64,000 bases of DNA from Desertivirga arenae (lineage in GTDB: Bacteria > Bacteroidota > Bacteroidia > Sphingobacteriales > Sphingobacteriaceae): positions 272,889 to 336,888 of the forward strand of contig NZ_JAFEWE010000006.1 of the NCBI RefSeq assembly GCF_017355785.1, written 5' to 3'. Below, one piece after another: positions 25,235 to 34,524 of this stretch. Position numbers and translations under genes: made by a program. Numbering within the stretch: position 1 is the first letter of the stretch; the number at the start of each line of letters is the position of its first letter. The notes under the pieces are model-generated. The model was given only the letters and a program-made list of their open reading frames with translations. It searched no databases and was not told where the DNA came from.

Positions 25235-25414
25235 AATGTCAAGGCTTCCCGATCGGGCCCAGATGAGCATTCACCATCTCTTAAGCTATTTCTGGTTCAG
25301 CGTTTTTCGGGAATTGTACTGACAGACACAGATTCGTTTTGTAAGCTCAGACTGAATTTTAACTTTGAACAAGAATTAATACTCCGGGATTTGAGGAGCT
25401 TCAAGGTGTTAACT

Positions 25415-27028
25415 ATGTTCTATCGCAAACTTATCTTCACGCTATTCCTTCTGCTTTTAGCGGCAGCTGGTAATAGTGTTTTTTGTTCATCAAGTAAAGA
25501 CAGTTTACTCCGTGTCCTGGAATCCGAGTTGAAGAATAAAAGCTACGATAGGCAGAAGGAGACTAAGCTAAATAGGATCAAAGCTTCCCTGGCTCACTCT
25601 GCCAGTCATAGCTATGAACGAAAGTACCACTTATATAACCTCATCTTTGAAGAGTATTTACCCTATCAATTCGATTCGTCTTATGTGTATTTGAAGAAAA
25701 TGATCGAGGCAAGTGAGGAAGATCACGACAGCTTCAGGATACAGGAGAGTCAACTCAAACTCCTTCATATCCTTACCACCGCAGGTCTTTTCACAGAAGC
25801 TCGGGAGCTCCTAACCTCCCTATCAGAAGAGAAGATCCTCCCAGAGCTCAAAGGTACGTACTACGATCATAAAGCTCGCTTTTTCGAGAACCTGGCCAAC
25901 TACATTAACGATGGCTTTTATGCAGCGAAATATCGCAAAGAATCTGAGCTGAACTTCAGGAAGATGTCAAAAGCATCTCCTCCTAATACCTTTGAGCGAG
26001 TTCTGAACCAGGCAGAATTTGGATATGACAAGGCCAAAAGCAAGAAGCCTGCCGCCGATTTTTATTTGCAGTATATCACGCACAGCGGTCTAACGAAACA
26101 TGGTATCGCCATGGCTGCCATGCGGTTGAGCCACCACTATTCTGGTGACGATAAAATAGCTTTGCTAAGCCTTTCTGCTATTAATGATATAAAAGCATCT
26201 ACAAAACATACCCAGGCCATCCTGCGATTAGGAGAAGAATTGTATAAAGCAGGAGATCTGAAAATGGCTTATGAATGTATCAACAAAGCTGTTTCTGATG
26301 CTGCTTTTTACAATGCCCGCAGCCATAAAATAGACATCCAGAATATTCTGCCGATGATAGCCGGTAAGACGATTATGGAAACGGAACGGCAGCGCGACAA
26401 GTCGATCATTTACTCTTTAATTTTTGCCATAATCGGACTTATTGCAGTGGCTATCATCATCATAGTCTACCTTCAGTTAAAAAAGATAAAAGAGAACGAG
26501 CGACTGATACAGAAACAGAATCAACAGCTTGCTGCAATCAATTCCAGCTTGATGGAACATACACGGATCAATGAGGAGTATATCGGCTTTTTCTTCAAGA
26601 AATCATTCTCATACATCAGTTTGCTGGAGAAACTAAAACGCACTGTGGAACGGAAGATCAAGATGAAGAAATTCGAGGATGCTCTGGAAAGCATTTCCTC
26701 CCTTCAGATCAATCGCGAGCGGGAAGAACTCTATAATACGCTCGACCAGATCTTCCTTAAATTACTACCTGATTTTATCCCTGCATTCAACAAATTACTA
26801 AAGCCAGAGGACCAGATATGGCCACAAAAAGAGGAGTCGCTGAACCCCGTCCTGAGAATATTTGCACTGATACGCCTTGGCATCAAAGACGATGAAACCA
26901 TTGCCGGCATATTAGACTATTCCATCAGTACCATCTATACCTATAAGATGCGTATAAAAGCTAAATCGATTATAAAAGGGGAAGAATTTGATAAAAGAAT
27001 TATGGATATAAAATTTATTGATCATTAA
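25415..27028 (+). CDS. SusR-like membrane-bound transcriptional regulator (DUF6377-type)
   Basis: 537 residues from the ATG at 25415 (MFYRKLIFT); a start 8 codons upstream is possible. Signal peptide, then a helical TPR-like periplasmic part (about 30-310), one transmembrane helix (SIIYSLIFAIIGLIAVAIII, about 329-350), a coiled-coil, and a cytoplasmic C-terminal part ending in a LuxR-like helix-turn-helix (RLGIKDDETIAGILDYSIST then IYTYKMRIKAKS). This architecture is that of Bacteroidota DUF6377 proteins, to which I recall the starch regulator SusR belonging. It probably senses a periplasmic oligosaccharide and activates the neighbouring glycan genes. It lies 81 bp before the ECF sigma gene, with a TATATTAG -7-like element in between. 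Confidence 0.8.
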   Translation: MFYRKLIFTLFLLLLAAAGNSVFCSSSKDSLLRVLESELKNKSYDRQKETKLNRIKASLAHSASHSYERKYHLYNLIFEEYLPYQFDSSYVYLKKMIEASEEDHDSFRIQESQLKLLHILTTAGLFTEARELLTSLSEEKILPELKGTYYDHKARFFENLANYINDGFYAAKYRKESELNFRKMSKASPPNTFERVLNQAEFGYDKAKSKKPAADFYLQYITHSGLTKHGIAMAAMRLSHHYSGDDKIALLSLSAINDIKASTKHTQAILRLGEELYKAGDLKMAYECINKAVSDAAFYNARSHKIDIQNILPMIAGKTIMETERQRDKSIIYSLIFAIIGLIAVAIIIIVYLQLKKIKENERLIQKQNQQLAAINSSLMEHTRINEEYIGFFFKKSFSYISLLEKLKRTVERKIKMKKFEDALESISSLQINREREELYNTLDQIFLKLLPDFIPAFNKLLKPEDQIWPQKEESLNPVLRIFALIRLGIKDDETIAGILDYSISTIYTYKMRIKAKSIIKGEEFDKRIMDIKFIDH

Positions 27029-27109
27029 TCACCAATAAAAGAGAATTATTGTCATTGTTTTTATTCTATATTAGCGTTACTAACCAATACTAAAGACGAT
27101 TCTAAATTT

Positions 27110-27691
27110 ATGCAGTGGGGAAATTTATCCGGAATAGCTGAGGGAGATTTAATCAGGGGCTTGCAAGAGGGGGACGTTCTATGTTTCGAGAAAATTTACG
27201 GGAAGTATTCTTCAAGGCTTTATAGCGCTGCTTATAATATACTCCGCGATAAGCAGGTTTGCGAAGATATCGTTCAGGAGCTGTTTATCGATCTCTGGAC
27301 AAAAAGGGAAAAGCTGGATATCCAAAACCTTAGCTCCTACCTGTATATCTCCGTACGGAATAAAGTACTAATGGTTATCCGTTCAGGCAAAGTAGTTTTA
27401 GAACTTGAAGTGGTAGAAATGCTGGTTAGCGAGTACGATGCTGACAACGGCGTGCTTCAGAAAGAGCTGCAGGCAAATCTTGAAAAAGGAATTTCAGAAC
27501 TCCCTGAGAAATGCAGAGAGGTTTTTGTACTAAGTCGTAAAGAGCAATTGAGCCATAAAGAGATTGCTAGCCTGCTGAATATATCCGTAAAAACAGTTGA
27601 AAACCAGCTCACTATTGCTTTAAGGCGATTAAGAGCTTCCATGGCAGATTTTCTGCTACTGGTAGTTTCACTGCTTCCGCTATTTATGTAA
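27110..27691 (+). CDS. ECF RNA polymerase sigma factor
   Basis: 193 residues. Region 2 is at about residues 25-90 (AAYNILRDKQVCEDIVQELF then IDLWTKRE) and region 4 at about 130-180 (LPEKCREVFVLSRKEQLSHK then EIASLLNISVKTVENQL). The usual partner, a FecR anti-sigma factor, follows 213 bp downstream, and the pair stands directly before susC, as in the FecI/FecR-type transenvelope switches of Bacteroidota. Unusual: the C-terminus ends in a hydrophobic run (FLLLVVSLLPLFM) that could be membrane-associated; several sigma factors of this clade end this way. Confidence 0.93.
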   Translation: MQWGNLSGIAEGDLIRGLQEGDVLCFEKIYGKYSSRLYSAAYNILRDKQVCEDIVQELFIDLWTKREKLDIQNLSSYLYISVRNKVLMVIRSGKVVLELEVVEMLVSEYDADNGVLQKELQANLEKGISELPEKCREVFVLSRKEQLSHKEIASLLNISVKTVENQLTIALRRLRASMADFLLLVVSLLPLFM

Positions 27692-27904
27692 ATAATACAA
27701 ATATTGGCCGATACCGATAGGCTAATATAAATCCTCTTTAGCGTGGAAAAATCTCCTGAACTGAAAAACTAAACTGTTTACTGGCTCCATTCCTCACAAT
27801 GGTCCAACCATTGGAACAGGGTTCTCCTCACTCTCAAAAATAATTTCAAAAAAAATCATTACCCTTTAGGGGGTAGGTCAATTTTCTGCATCATACATAT
27901 AACA

Positions 27905-28885
27905 ATGGAAAGGAAACCATCAAAACCAAACTCCAATAAACCATCAGATGAAAAAGGAATAGCCTTTTTAGAAGGTCTTATTACTAAATATTTTAACCGT
28001 CAACGTGAAAAACATACTGATTATCAAATTGAGGATCCTGCTTTCAATAAAACAGAGGTTTATACTAAAATTCTAAAGGGGATTGGCGAAAGAGAAAGAA
28101 GATCGAAACGGCTTTCTTATAGTCTGCGCATTGCGGCCTCTATAGTGCTTATTTCCGGTTTGGCTTCAGTCTTGTACTTTCAGAAAGACGATATACGAAA
28201 CTGGGCAGATCCCGTAAAAATGGTCGAAACGAGATCAGCAAAAGGACAAACTATCCTTGTAAAGCTGGAGGACGGCAGCCGGGTATGGTTGAACTCTGAT
28301 AGTAAATTAAGCTATCCAGAACACTTCGAGGGTAAAAAAAGAGAACTTCAACTAATTGGAGAGGCTTATTTTGAGGTGGTCCATCTGGAGAAACAGCCCT
28401 TTATCATACGTTCCGGAGATGTAAAGACGGTAGTACTGGGAACTACATTCAATATCAACGCCTATCCTGAACATAAAAAAGTAGAAGTTACCGTGCTATC
28501 AGGAAAAGTGGCGGTAGTTAGCCCTTCCCGGAAAAAAGAAAGTCCAACCACAGTTTTCGTCACCTCCAATCAAAAAGCATCCTATTTAAGGGATGTTGTC
28601 AGGATCCAAACCAGTTCAGTAAAAGCGATTGAAACCATCAGCTGGAAAGAAGGAAAAATGGTTTTCCATAACACTCCAATAGCTGAGGCTGTAACAGAAG
28701 TTGAAAGGAAATATAATATCAGGCTAAACTGCAGCGACAAGATCAGGGAATGCACAGTTACCACTACGGCCGACCTGAATAATGAGGGTCTGGACAAAGT
28801 GCTTAAGGTGATGGCAACCATTGTTAATGGATCTGTTTCCTACCAGAACGGTGTCTATTATCTCGAAGGAAAAGGCTGCGACTAG
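27905..28885 (+). CDS. FecR-family anti-sigma factor
   Basis: 326 residues. Cytoplasmic N-terminus (1-75), one transmembrane helix (about 77-96, LRIAASIVLISGLASVLYF), then the periplasmic FecR domain (about 110-210: SAKGQTILVKLEDGSRVWLN, ELQLIGEAYFEV, FIIRSGDVKTVVLGTTFNIN) and a C-terminal STN-like domain (KMVFHNTPIAEAVTEVERKY). It holds the adjacent ECF sigma factor at the membrane until the STN domain of the loaded SusC receptor signals. It ends in TAG, which shows that TAG is a normal stop codon in this genome. A terminator follows. Confidence 0.93.
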   Translation: MERKPSKPNSNKPSDEKGIAFLEGLITKYFNRQREKHTDYQIEDPAFNKTEVYTKILKGIGERERRSKRLSYSLRIAASIVLISGLASVLYFQKDDIRNWADPVKMVETRSAKGQTILVKLEDGSRVWLNSDSKLSYPEHFEGKKRELQLIGEAYFEVVHLEKQPFIIRSGDVKTVVLGTTFNINAYPEHKKVEVTVLSGKVAVVSPSRKKESPTTVFVTSNQKASYLRDVVRIQTSSVKAIETISWKEGKMVFHNTPIAEAVTEVERKYNIRLNCSDKIRECTVTTTADLNNEGLDKVLKVMATIVNGSVSYQNGVYYLEGKGCD

Positions 28886-28965
28886 CAGCATTTCAATAAA
28901 CTAAACAATTCATTAACCAATTAAACAAACTTTCCAGCATGAAGAAGACAGATACTTAAAAAAAT

Positions 28966-28998
28966 AAACCCGGTCCATTTGAAGGAACGGGTTTTTAA
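28966..28998 (+). terminator. Terminator between fecR and susC
   Basis: AAACCCG (28966-28972) pairs with CGGGTTT (28988-28994); the stem continues with three more pairs after one mismatch, and T's follow. It separates the regulator pair from the susC transcript. Confidence 0.75.
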
Positions 28999-29084
28999 AA
29001 TGTGACTAGAAATCAGAGATGTACCAGCCGACCTGAGAAATCACAGGTGCATTTCCTATCCGTACACTTTAACGAATTAAAATT

Positions 29085-32000
29085 ATGAAAAAATCTCTAT
29101 TACTTTCTGATAGAGCCAGTGATTATTTATGGATAATTATGAGATACAGCGTTGTTACAAGTTGTATTATTTTTTGCTTCTGTACGTTTGCCTTTGCTAA
29201 TTCTTCCTTCAGCCAAAAAGTACTTACTCATAAAGTTACGGCTGACCTGAACAATGTAACCCTTGAAAATGCCCTCGAAATGATCTCTTCATCAGCGGGT
29301 GTAAAGATTGCTTACAGCAACCAGATACTGAAGAAAACCAATGTTGTAAACAAAGAACTAAAGAATGAGAGTTTAGGTGAAGTGCTCACAAAACTTCTTG
29401 CACCTGCCGGTCTATCCTACTCGGTAGTGGAAGATGTGGTAGTTATTGTAAAATCAAGTGAGATCAACAACAACTTAATGCTGAAAGAATTGGCCGCCGA
29501 ACACGAGATTCGCGGTATAGTTACTGACAGTACGGGTGTCGGTCTTCCCGGAGTATCTGTAATGGTAAAAGGAAAGCCAGGAACCGGAGTGGCTACCGAC
29601 CAGAACGGAAACTTCAAGATCAGGGTGGATGACAGAGCTGTTCTCGTATTAAGAATGGTGGGCTTTATTACTCAGGAAGTCCAGATTGACGATCGCTCCT
29701 TTTTTAGCATAAGACTTAGGGAAGATGTTGCAGCGCTTAGAGAAGTAGTTGTTGTTGGTTATGGAACTCAAAAGAAAACTAACATTACCGGAGCCTTGAA
29801 CTCCGTGTCAACAGCAGAACTTATTCGTACACCAACAGCAAGTTTGACCAATACCCTTGCAGGAAGACTTCCGGGACTAGTTTCTATTCAGGGAAGTGGT
29901 GAACCGGGAGCTGATGGATCCGCACTTTATATCAGAGGATTTGGATCGTATAATGGCCAGAGCCCGCTAGTATTGGTAGACGGAATTGAAAATGCGATCG
30001 ACAGGATCGACGCTAACGAAGTTGAAACAGTAACTGTGCTTAAGGACGCCGCAGCAACCGCAGTGTATGGGATGAAAGGAGCCAACGGGGTTATTCTTGT
30101 AACCACCAAACGTGGAAAAGTAAGCAAGCCTGCAGTTTCACTAACTTCTCAACTATCTGTGCAAACGCCTACCAGGATTCCTGAATACCTGGATTCGTAT
30201 AACGCATTAAGTCTTTATCGGGAAGGCTTGATCAATGATGGCTTGAATGCCAACTTGTACACAGATGAGTACCTGAATAAATTCAGAGACCGCAGTAATC
30301 CAACCTACCAATATTTGTACCCAAATACAAATTGGCAGGATGAGCTATTGAAGCCAAACTCCCTGATGTATCAAACCAACCTGAACGTTAGTGGTGGTAC
30401 CCCTAATACCAGGTACTTTGTTTCCATGACTTACCTGAATCAGGACGGCCTTTATAAGTTTGAAGATCTGAGCGACTATAACATTCAGGCAAAACTGAAT
30501 AAGTATAACTTCAGAAGTAACGTAGATATAGACGTTACAAAACACCTTGCATTAGAGCTTAACCTCTCTAACGTGGTAAGAGATCGTAACTATCCAAATG
30601 AGAGTGCAAACGACTTTTGGAATCAGTTAAGGGTAACTCCACCCTGGTTATACCCGGTTACCAATCCTGATGGTTCTATCCCACAGAAACGTGATGCTCC
30701 GGTAAACCCCTATGGCCGTTTAACCCAATACGGGTATAAAAGGCTTTTCGAAAATACGATGGGAGCAATAGTAGGTTTCAATCTGAAACTACCTTTTGTT
30801 ACTCCAGGATTAAGTGCGAGGGCTCGCTTCGCCTTCGACGCTCAGAACTACCGCGACATTACCAGGAAGAGAAATTACTCAACTTACCGTTTTACTATTG
30901 ACGAGAACCAGACTGACCTGAGCAAAGGTGTGTATGAGGAAATGAGCACCGGCGACCAGCAGCTGGAGTTTGATCTTGCAGCGAATGGAAGCCGCAAGTC
31001 AACCTTCGAAGGTTACCTTAACTATGATCGCACCTTTGGCGGAAAGCACTCTGTCCTCGGAATGCTTCGTTATAACCAGTCACAAGATTTCAGAGGTACC
31101 AGTAGAGACGATGGCGGTGTTGCTGCCCTGGCTTATAAGCAAATGGGGATTGTTGGGCGGATCAACTATACTTACGACAGACGTTATGTGGCTGAGTTCG
31201 ATGCCGGTTACAATGGTTCAGAGAACTTCAGAACCGGAAGACGAATGGGCTTCTTCCCTGCCGGATCCTTAGCATGGGTTGCATCCAACGAAGGCTTCCT
31301 GAAAAATTCACGCACGTTAAGCCTGTTAAAATTCAGAGGGTCTTTTGGTACTGTTGGTGTGGATAACAGCTCCAACCGTTTTCCTTATATCAGTACCTGG
31401 ACCACTGGAGGAAACAGCGGTTACCGCTTCGGTGTAGATGCAGATGGCAATGGCTATAGCAGTGCCCAGGAAAGAATTGTGGGTAATCAGTTCCTTACCT
31501 GGGAACGCGCCCGAAAAACAAACGTGGGTATTGATCTTGGCTTCTTTAAAGGCTCACTAACCCTCACCGGAGATGTGTTCCAGGAGCATCGTACCAAGAT
31601 CCTTACCGATGCCCGCACTATTCCTGATGTATTAGGGATTGAAACCCTACCGAAAGTAAATGCCGGAGTGGTAGATAACAAAGGTTTTGAGTTAGAACTT
31701 GGATGGCGCAAAATGATCAGACAGCATCAATTGTTCATGAGAGCGAACTACTCTTATGCGAAGAATGAAATCAAGTATGCTGCAGAACCAGAATACGCTT
31801 ACCCCTATCAGGCTCTTAAAGGAACCCAGATCTATGAAGCACAAGGCCTGATCGCCCTTGGTTTGTTTAAAGACCAGGCAGACATTGACAATAGTCCTTC
31901 ACAAGCCGGCTATGGTAGAATCCAGCCTGGAGATATTAAGTATCTTGACCGTAACCAAGATGGTATTATCAACTCGCAGGACGGCGGTTATATTGGCGAA

Positions 32001-32480
32001 ACCTTAAGACCAAAATCGATGATGGGATTAACCCTTGGTTATGGCTATAAATGGTTTGATGTGAACGTACTTTTTCAGGGAGCTCTTGGAGGGTACAATT
32101 GGTTAACTGGTACTTCTGCCTGGGCATTCTCAAGAAATAGTGCTATTCTGGCCGACTACAAGGATAATCATTGGACGCCGGGCAACCTCGATGCTACCTA
32201 TCCAAGGATCTCTTCAGCAGATAACGTAAACAATAATCAGAACTCGACCTTTTGGCTGCGCTCATCTGATTATCTCCGACTAAAGAATGTTGAAATTGGA
32301 TACACCCTTCCAAAATCGGTTTTGAGAAGGCTTAGTCTGAAAAATGTAAGAGTATTTGCTACAGGAGTGAATCTCTATACATGGGATAAATTCAAGATCT
32401 ACGATCCTGAGATCCCTGATGGTTTCGGCAGCTACCCTCAGCAGAAAGTTGTAAACCTAGGTTTTAATGTTACCCTATAA
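29085..32480 (+). CDS. susC: SusC-like TonB-dependent receptor with STN signalling domain
   Basis: 1131 residues. The signal anchor lies within the first 45 residues, then an STN domain (about 50-125, VTADLNNVTLENALEMISSS), a CarboxypepD_reg domain (about 140-215, IRGIVTDSTGVGLPGVSVMV), a TonB-box region and plug (LREVVVVGYGTQKKTNITGA to GANGVILVTTKR), and a large barrel ending in GFNVTL. Imports an oligosaccharide with its SusD partner across the outer membrane, driven by TonB. The STN domain is the signal input for the FecR/ECF pair just upstream. Substrate not readable from sequence; the flanking GH31 enzymes suggest an alpha-glucan. Confidence 0.95.
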   Translation: MKKSLLLSDRASDYLWIIMRYSVVTSCIIFCFCTFAFANSSFSQKVLTHKVTADLNNVTLENALEMISSSAGVKIAYSNQILKKTNVVNKELKNESLGEVLTKLLAPAGLSYSVVEDVVVIVKSSEINNNLMLKELAAEHEIRGIVTDSTGVGLPGVSVMVKGKPGTGVATDQNGNFKIRVDDRAVLVLRMVGFITQEVQIDDRSFFSIRLREDVAALREVVVVGYGTQKKTNITGALNSVSTAELIRTPTASLTNTLAGRLPGLVSIQGSGEPGADGSALYIRGFGSYNGQSPLVLVDGIENAIDRIDANEVETVTVLKDAAATAVYGMKGANGVILVTTKRGKVSKPAVSLTSQLSVQTPTRIPEYLDSYNALSLYREGLINDGLNANLYTDEYLNKFRDRSNPTYQYLYPNTNWQDELLKPNSLMYQTNLNVSGGTPNTRYFVSMTYLNQDGLYKFEDLSDYNIQAKLNKYNFRSNVDIDVTKHLALELNLSNVVRDRNYPNESANDFWNQLRVTPPWLYPVTNPDGSIPQKRDAPVNPYGRLTQYGYKRLFENTMGAIVGFNLKLPFVTPGLSARARFAFDAQNYRDITRKRNYSTYRFTIDENQTDLSKGVYEEMSTGDQQLEFDLAANGSRKSTFEGYLNYDRTFGGKHSVLGMLRYNQSQDFRGTSRDDGGVAALAYKQMGIVGRINYTYDRRYVAEFDAGYNGSENFRTGRRMGFFPAGSLAWVASNEGFLKNSRTLSLLKFRGSFGTVGVDNSSNRFPYISTWTTGGNSGYRFGVDADGNGYSSAQERIVGNQFLTWERARKTNVGIDLGFFKGSLTLTGDVFQEHRTKILTDARTIPDVLGIETLPKVNAGVVDNKGFELELGWRKMIRQHQLFMRANYSYAKNEIKYAAEPEYAYPYQALKGTQIYEAQGLIALGLFKDQADIDNSPSQAGYGRIQPGDIKYLDRNQDGIINSQDGGYIGETLRPKSMMGLTLGYGYKWFDVNVLFQGALGGYNWLTGTSAWAFSRNSAILADYKDNHWTPGNLDATYPRISSADNVNNNQNSTFWLRSSDYLRLKNVEIGYTLPKSVLRRLSLKNVRVFATGVNLYTWDKFKIYDPEIPDGFGSYPQQKVVNLGFNVTL

Positions 32481-32490
32481 TAAAAAGGAA

Positions 32491-34347
32491 ATGAAAAGAT
32501 TATCTATACTTCTGTTGTCCGTTTTCTTATTGGCAACAATGTCGTGCAACAAATACCTGGATGTGGTACCGGATGAGTACGTAACAGATGACGATGTATT
32601 TAAAAATATAAATCTTGCAGAACAAGGTCTGGCCCGGTTGTATAATGCTTTTCCAGACGAAACAGGAAGTACAATTACCGCCTATACGGATGAAAGCTAT
32701 CATCACTGGACAGATAATGGTGGTGCTTTGGATGCTTATAAGTTCAATTTAGGAACCTGGAGTACGGTAGATAACCCTCAGGGCAACTGGGGAGGCCGGT
32801 ACAGGGATATCCGCAGGGCGAATATCTTTATCGAAAGGATTGAAAGCGTACCTATTCCACTTGACCGCAGCGAGTATTATCAAACATGGGTACCACGCTA
32901 CAAAGCAGAAGCACGATTTCTTCGTGCCATGTACTATTTCGAATTGTTTAAACGATACGGTGCAGTTCCATTGCTTACTTCGGCTGCAAGTATCGACTTA
33001 AATGAGGCAGCAAGTTCTAATATAGAGCGTAATTCTACAGATGAGATCGTTGACTTTATCGTTTCAGAATGTGATGCCATCGCCCCTTCCTTGCCTGCAA
33101 CACAGGAGCCTTCCCAGGTTGGCCGTGCTACAAAGGGTGCAGCTTTAGCCTTGAAAGCAAGAACATTGGTATATGCTGCTAGTCCCCTATTCAACGGAAA
33201 TCCTCTATACAAGAATATTAGCAATAAAGACGGTAAGCATCTTTTCTCTCAATCTTATGATAAGGAGAGATGGAAAAAAGCGGCAGATGCAGCAATGGAT
33301 GTGATCAATATGAGCATCTATTCACTGTATTCACCTTTTCCTAACAACCCAATTCAGAACTATGCGGCACAGTTCCATAACCGTGATTATACCGAATCGA
33401 TCTTCCAAAGGATAAAAGGGAATGATACCGGATTAGACGGCAACTGGCTGCCAAATGGCCCGCCGTTTAAAGGGAACGGACAATTCACTCCACTACAGGA
33501 GTTAGTAGATGCCTACGAAATGAATAATGGTTATCCCATTAACGAGCCGGGCTCGAACTATCAAAGTAACGGCTTTTGGAGCGGACAACTATGGGATGGT
33601 CTTAAGTGGCAGAATGTATCCAACATCTCTAACATGTACAAGGACAGGGATCCGCGTTTCTATGCAAGTATATTCTTCCAGTACGATGTTTGGCGCTTTG
33701 ATGCCACCAAACGGGGAATGAAGTTTGCCTTCTGGGGTAACGGTAACGGAAAAACAGACGGATGGGCAAATGGAAAAGCCGGAACAAACCCATGGGGATA
33801 TAACATCCGTAAATTCCTCTCTCCGGAATACGACCGTAACGCTAATACAGGAACAGCAAAAAGGAACTGGCCGGTTTTCCGCCTGGCAGAAATGTACCTG
33901 ATCTATTCAGAAGCGATGAACGAATACCTTGACGCTCCCGACAACCGCGTTTATGAATATATTAACCGGGTGAGAGCAAGGGTTAGTATGCCGGCATTGC
34001 CTATCCTGGCATCAGACAGGACTAAAGATGGCATGAGAGCCCGCATCCAAAACGAAAATCGCATCGAATTCGCTTTCGAAGCTCACCGTTTCTGGGATGT
34101 AAGAAGATGGATGATCGGCACAACAGTCGACAATAAACCGGCACACGTACTAAACGCAAAACCATCTGCAGCGGAGCTTACTGCTACCGGTATTCCCGAT
34201 ATCAACAGTGAAGAGGCAGGTGTAGCAGTTTTCTACAAACCTGTAGTGATTCAAAACCGGGTCTTCCAACCCAAACATTACCTGATGCCAATTCCTCAGT
34301 CTGAGATTGACAAAGACCCTGGTCTGGTACAGAATTATGGATGGTAA
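32491..34347 (+). CDS. susD: SusD/RagB-like glycan-binding lipoprotein
   Basis: 618 residues from the ATG at 32491 (MKRLSILLLSVF); an in-frame ATG at 32467 would overlap the end of susC and hide the signal peptide. Lipobox TMSC, acylated Cys at about residue 19, followed by the typical NKYLDVVPDEYVTDDDVF. TPR-like SusD fold with RFLRAMYYFELFKRYGAVPL and the C-terminal RNENRIEFAFEAHRFWDVRR-type block (NRIEFAFEAHRFWDVRRWM). Captures the glycan at the cell surface and acts as the lid of the SusC pore. It begins 10 bp after susC; the two are co-transcribed. A hairpin follows before the next gene. Confidence 0.95.
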   Translation: MKRLSILLLSVFLLATMSCNKYLDVVPDEYVTDDDVFKNINLAEQGLARLYNAFPDETGSTITAYTDESYHHWTDNGGALDAYKFNLGTWSTVDNPQGNWGGRYRDIRRANIFIERIESVPIPLDRSEYYQTWVPRYKAEARFLRAMYYFELFKRYGAVPLLTSAASIDLNEAASSNIERNSTDEIVDFIVSECDAIAPSLPATQEPSQVGRATKGAALALKARTLVYAASPLFNGNPLYKNISNKDGKHLFSQSYDKERWKKAADAAMDVINMSIYSLYSPFPNNPIQNYAAQFHNRDYTESIFQRIKGNDTGLDGNWLPNGPPFKGNGQFTPLQELVDAYEMNNGYPINEPGSNYQSNGFWSGQLWDGLKWQNVSNISNMYKDRDPRFYASIFFQYDVWRFDATKRGMKFAFWGNGNGKTDGWANGKAGTNPWGYNIRKFLSPEYDRNANTGTAKRNWPVFRLAEMYLIYSEAMNEYLDAPDNRVYEYINRVRARVSMPALPILASDRTKDGMRARIQNENRIEFAFEAHRFWDVRRWMIGTTVDNKPAHVLNAKPSAAELTATGIPDINSEEAGVAVFYKPVVIQNRVFQPKHYLMPIPQSEIDKDPGLVQNYGW

Positions 34348-34363
34348 TTGGGTTTAAGATCTA

Positions 34364-34409
34364 AAAGACCAGATCTTGTTGCAAATAAATGCAGACAGAT
34401 CTGGTCTTT
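34364..34409 (+). terminator. 13-bp hairpin between susD and GH31 (attenuator or terminator)
   Basis: AAAGACCAGATCT (34364-34376) and AGATCTGGTCTTT (34397-34409) are perfect reverse complements; the 20-base loop contains TGCA/TGCA. There is no U-tract after it (TGAAAAATTC), so it may act as partial terminator or mRNA stabiliser that sets susCD above the enzyme gene. Confidence 0.6.
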
Positions 34410-34524
34410 GAAAAATTCTCAATCCACTTATAATCAATATGCTAAAACGTTTTACAAATATTTATTATATTGGCCCTTTAACCAATTCGCTGAACGGAAT
34501 AATAACACACAAACAAACCAGATA

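Noticed and set aside
34348..34524. N-terminal extension of the second GH31
   Set aside because: The extension covers the intergenic hairpin, has no protein-like character, and the ATG at 34525 gives a clean signal peptide.
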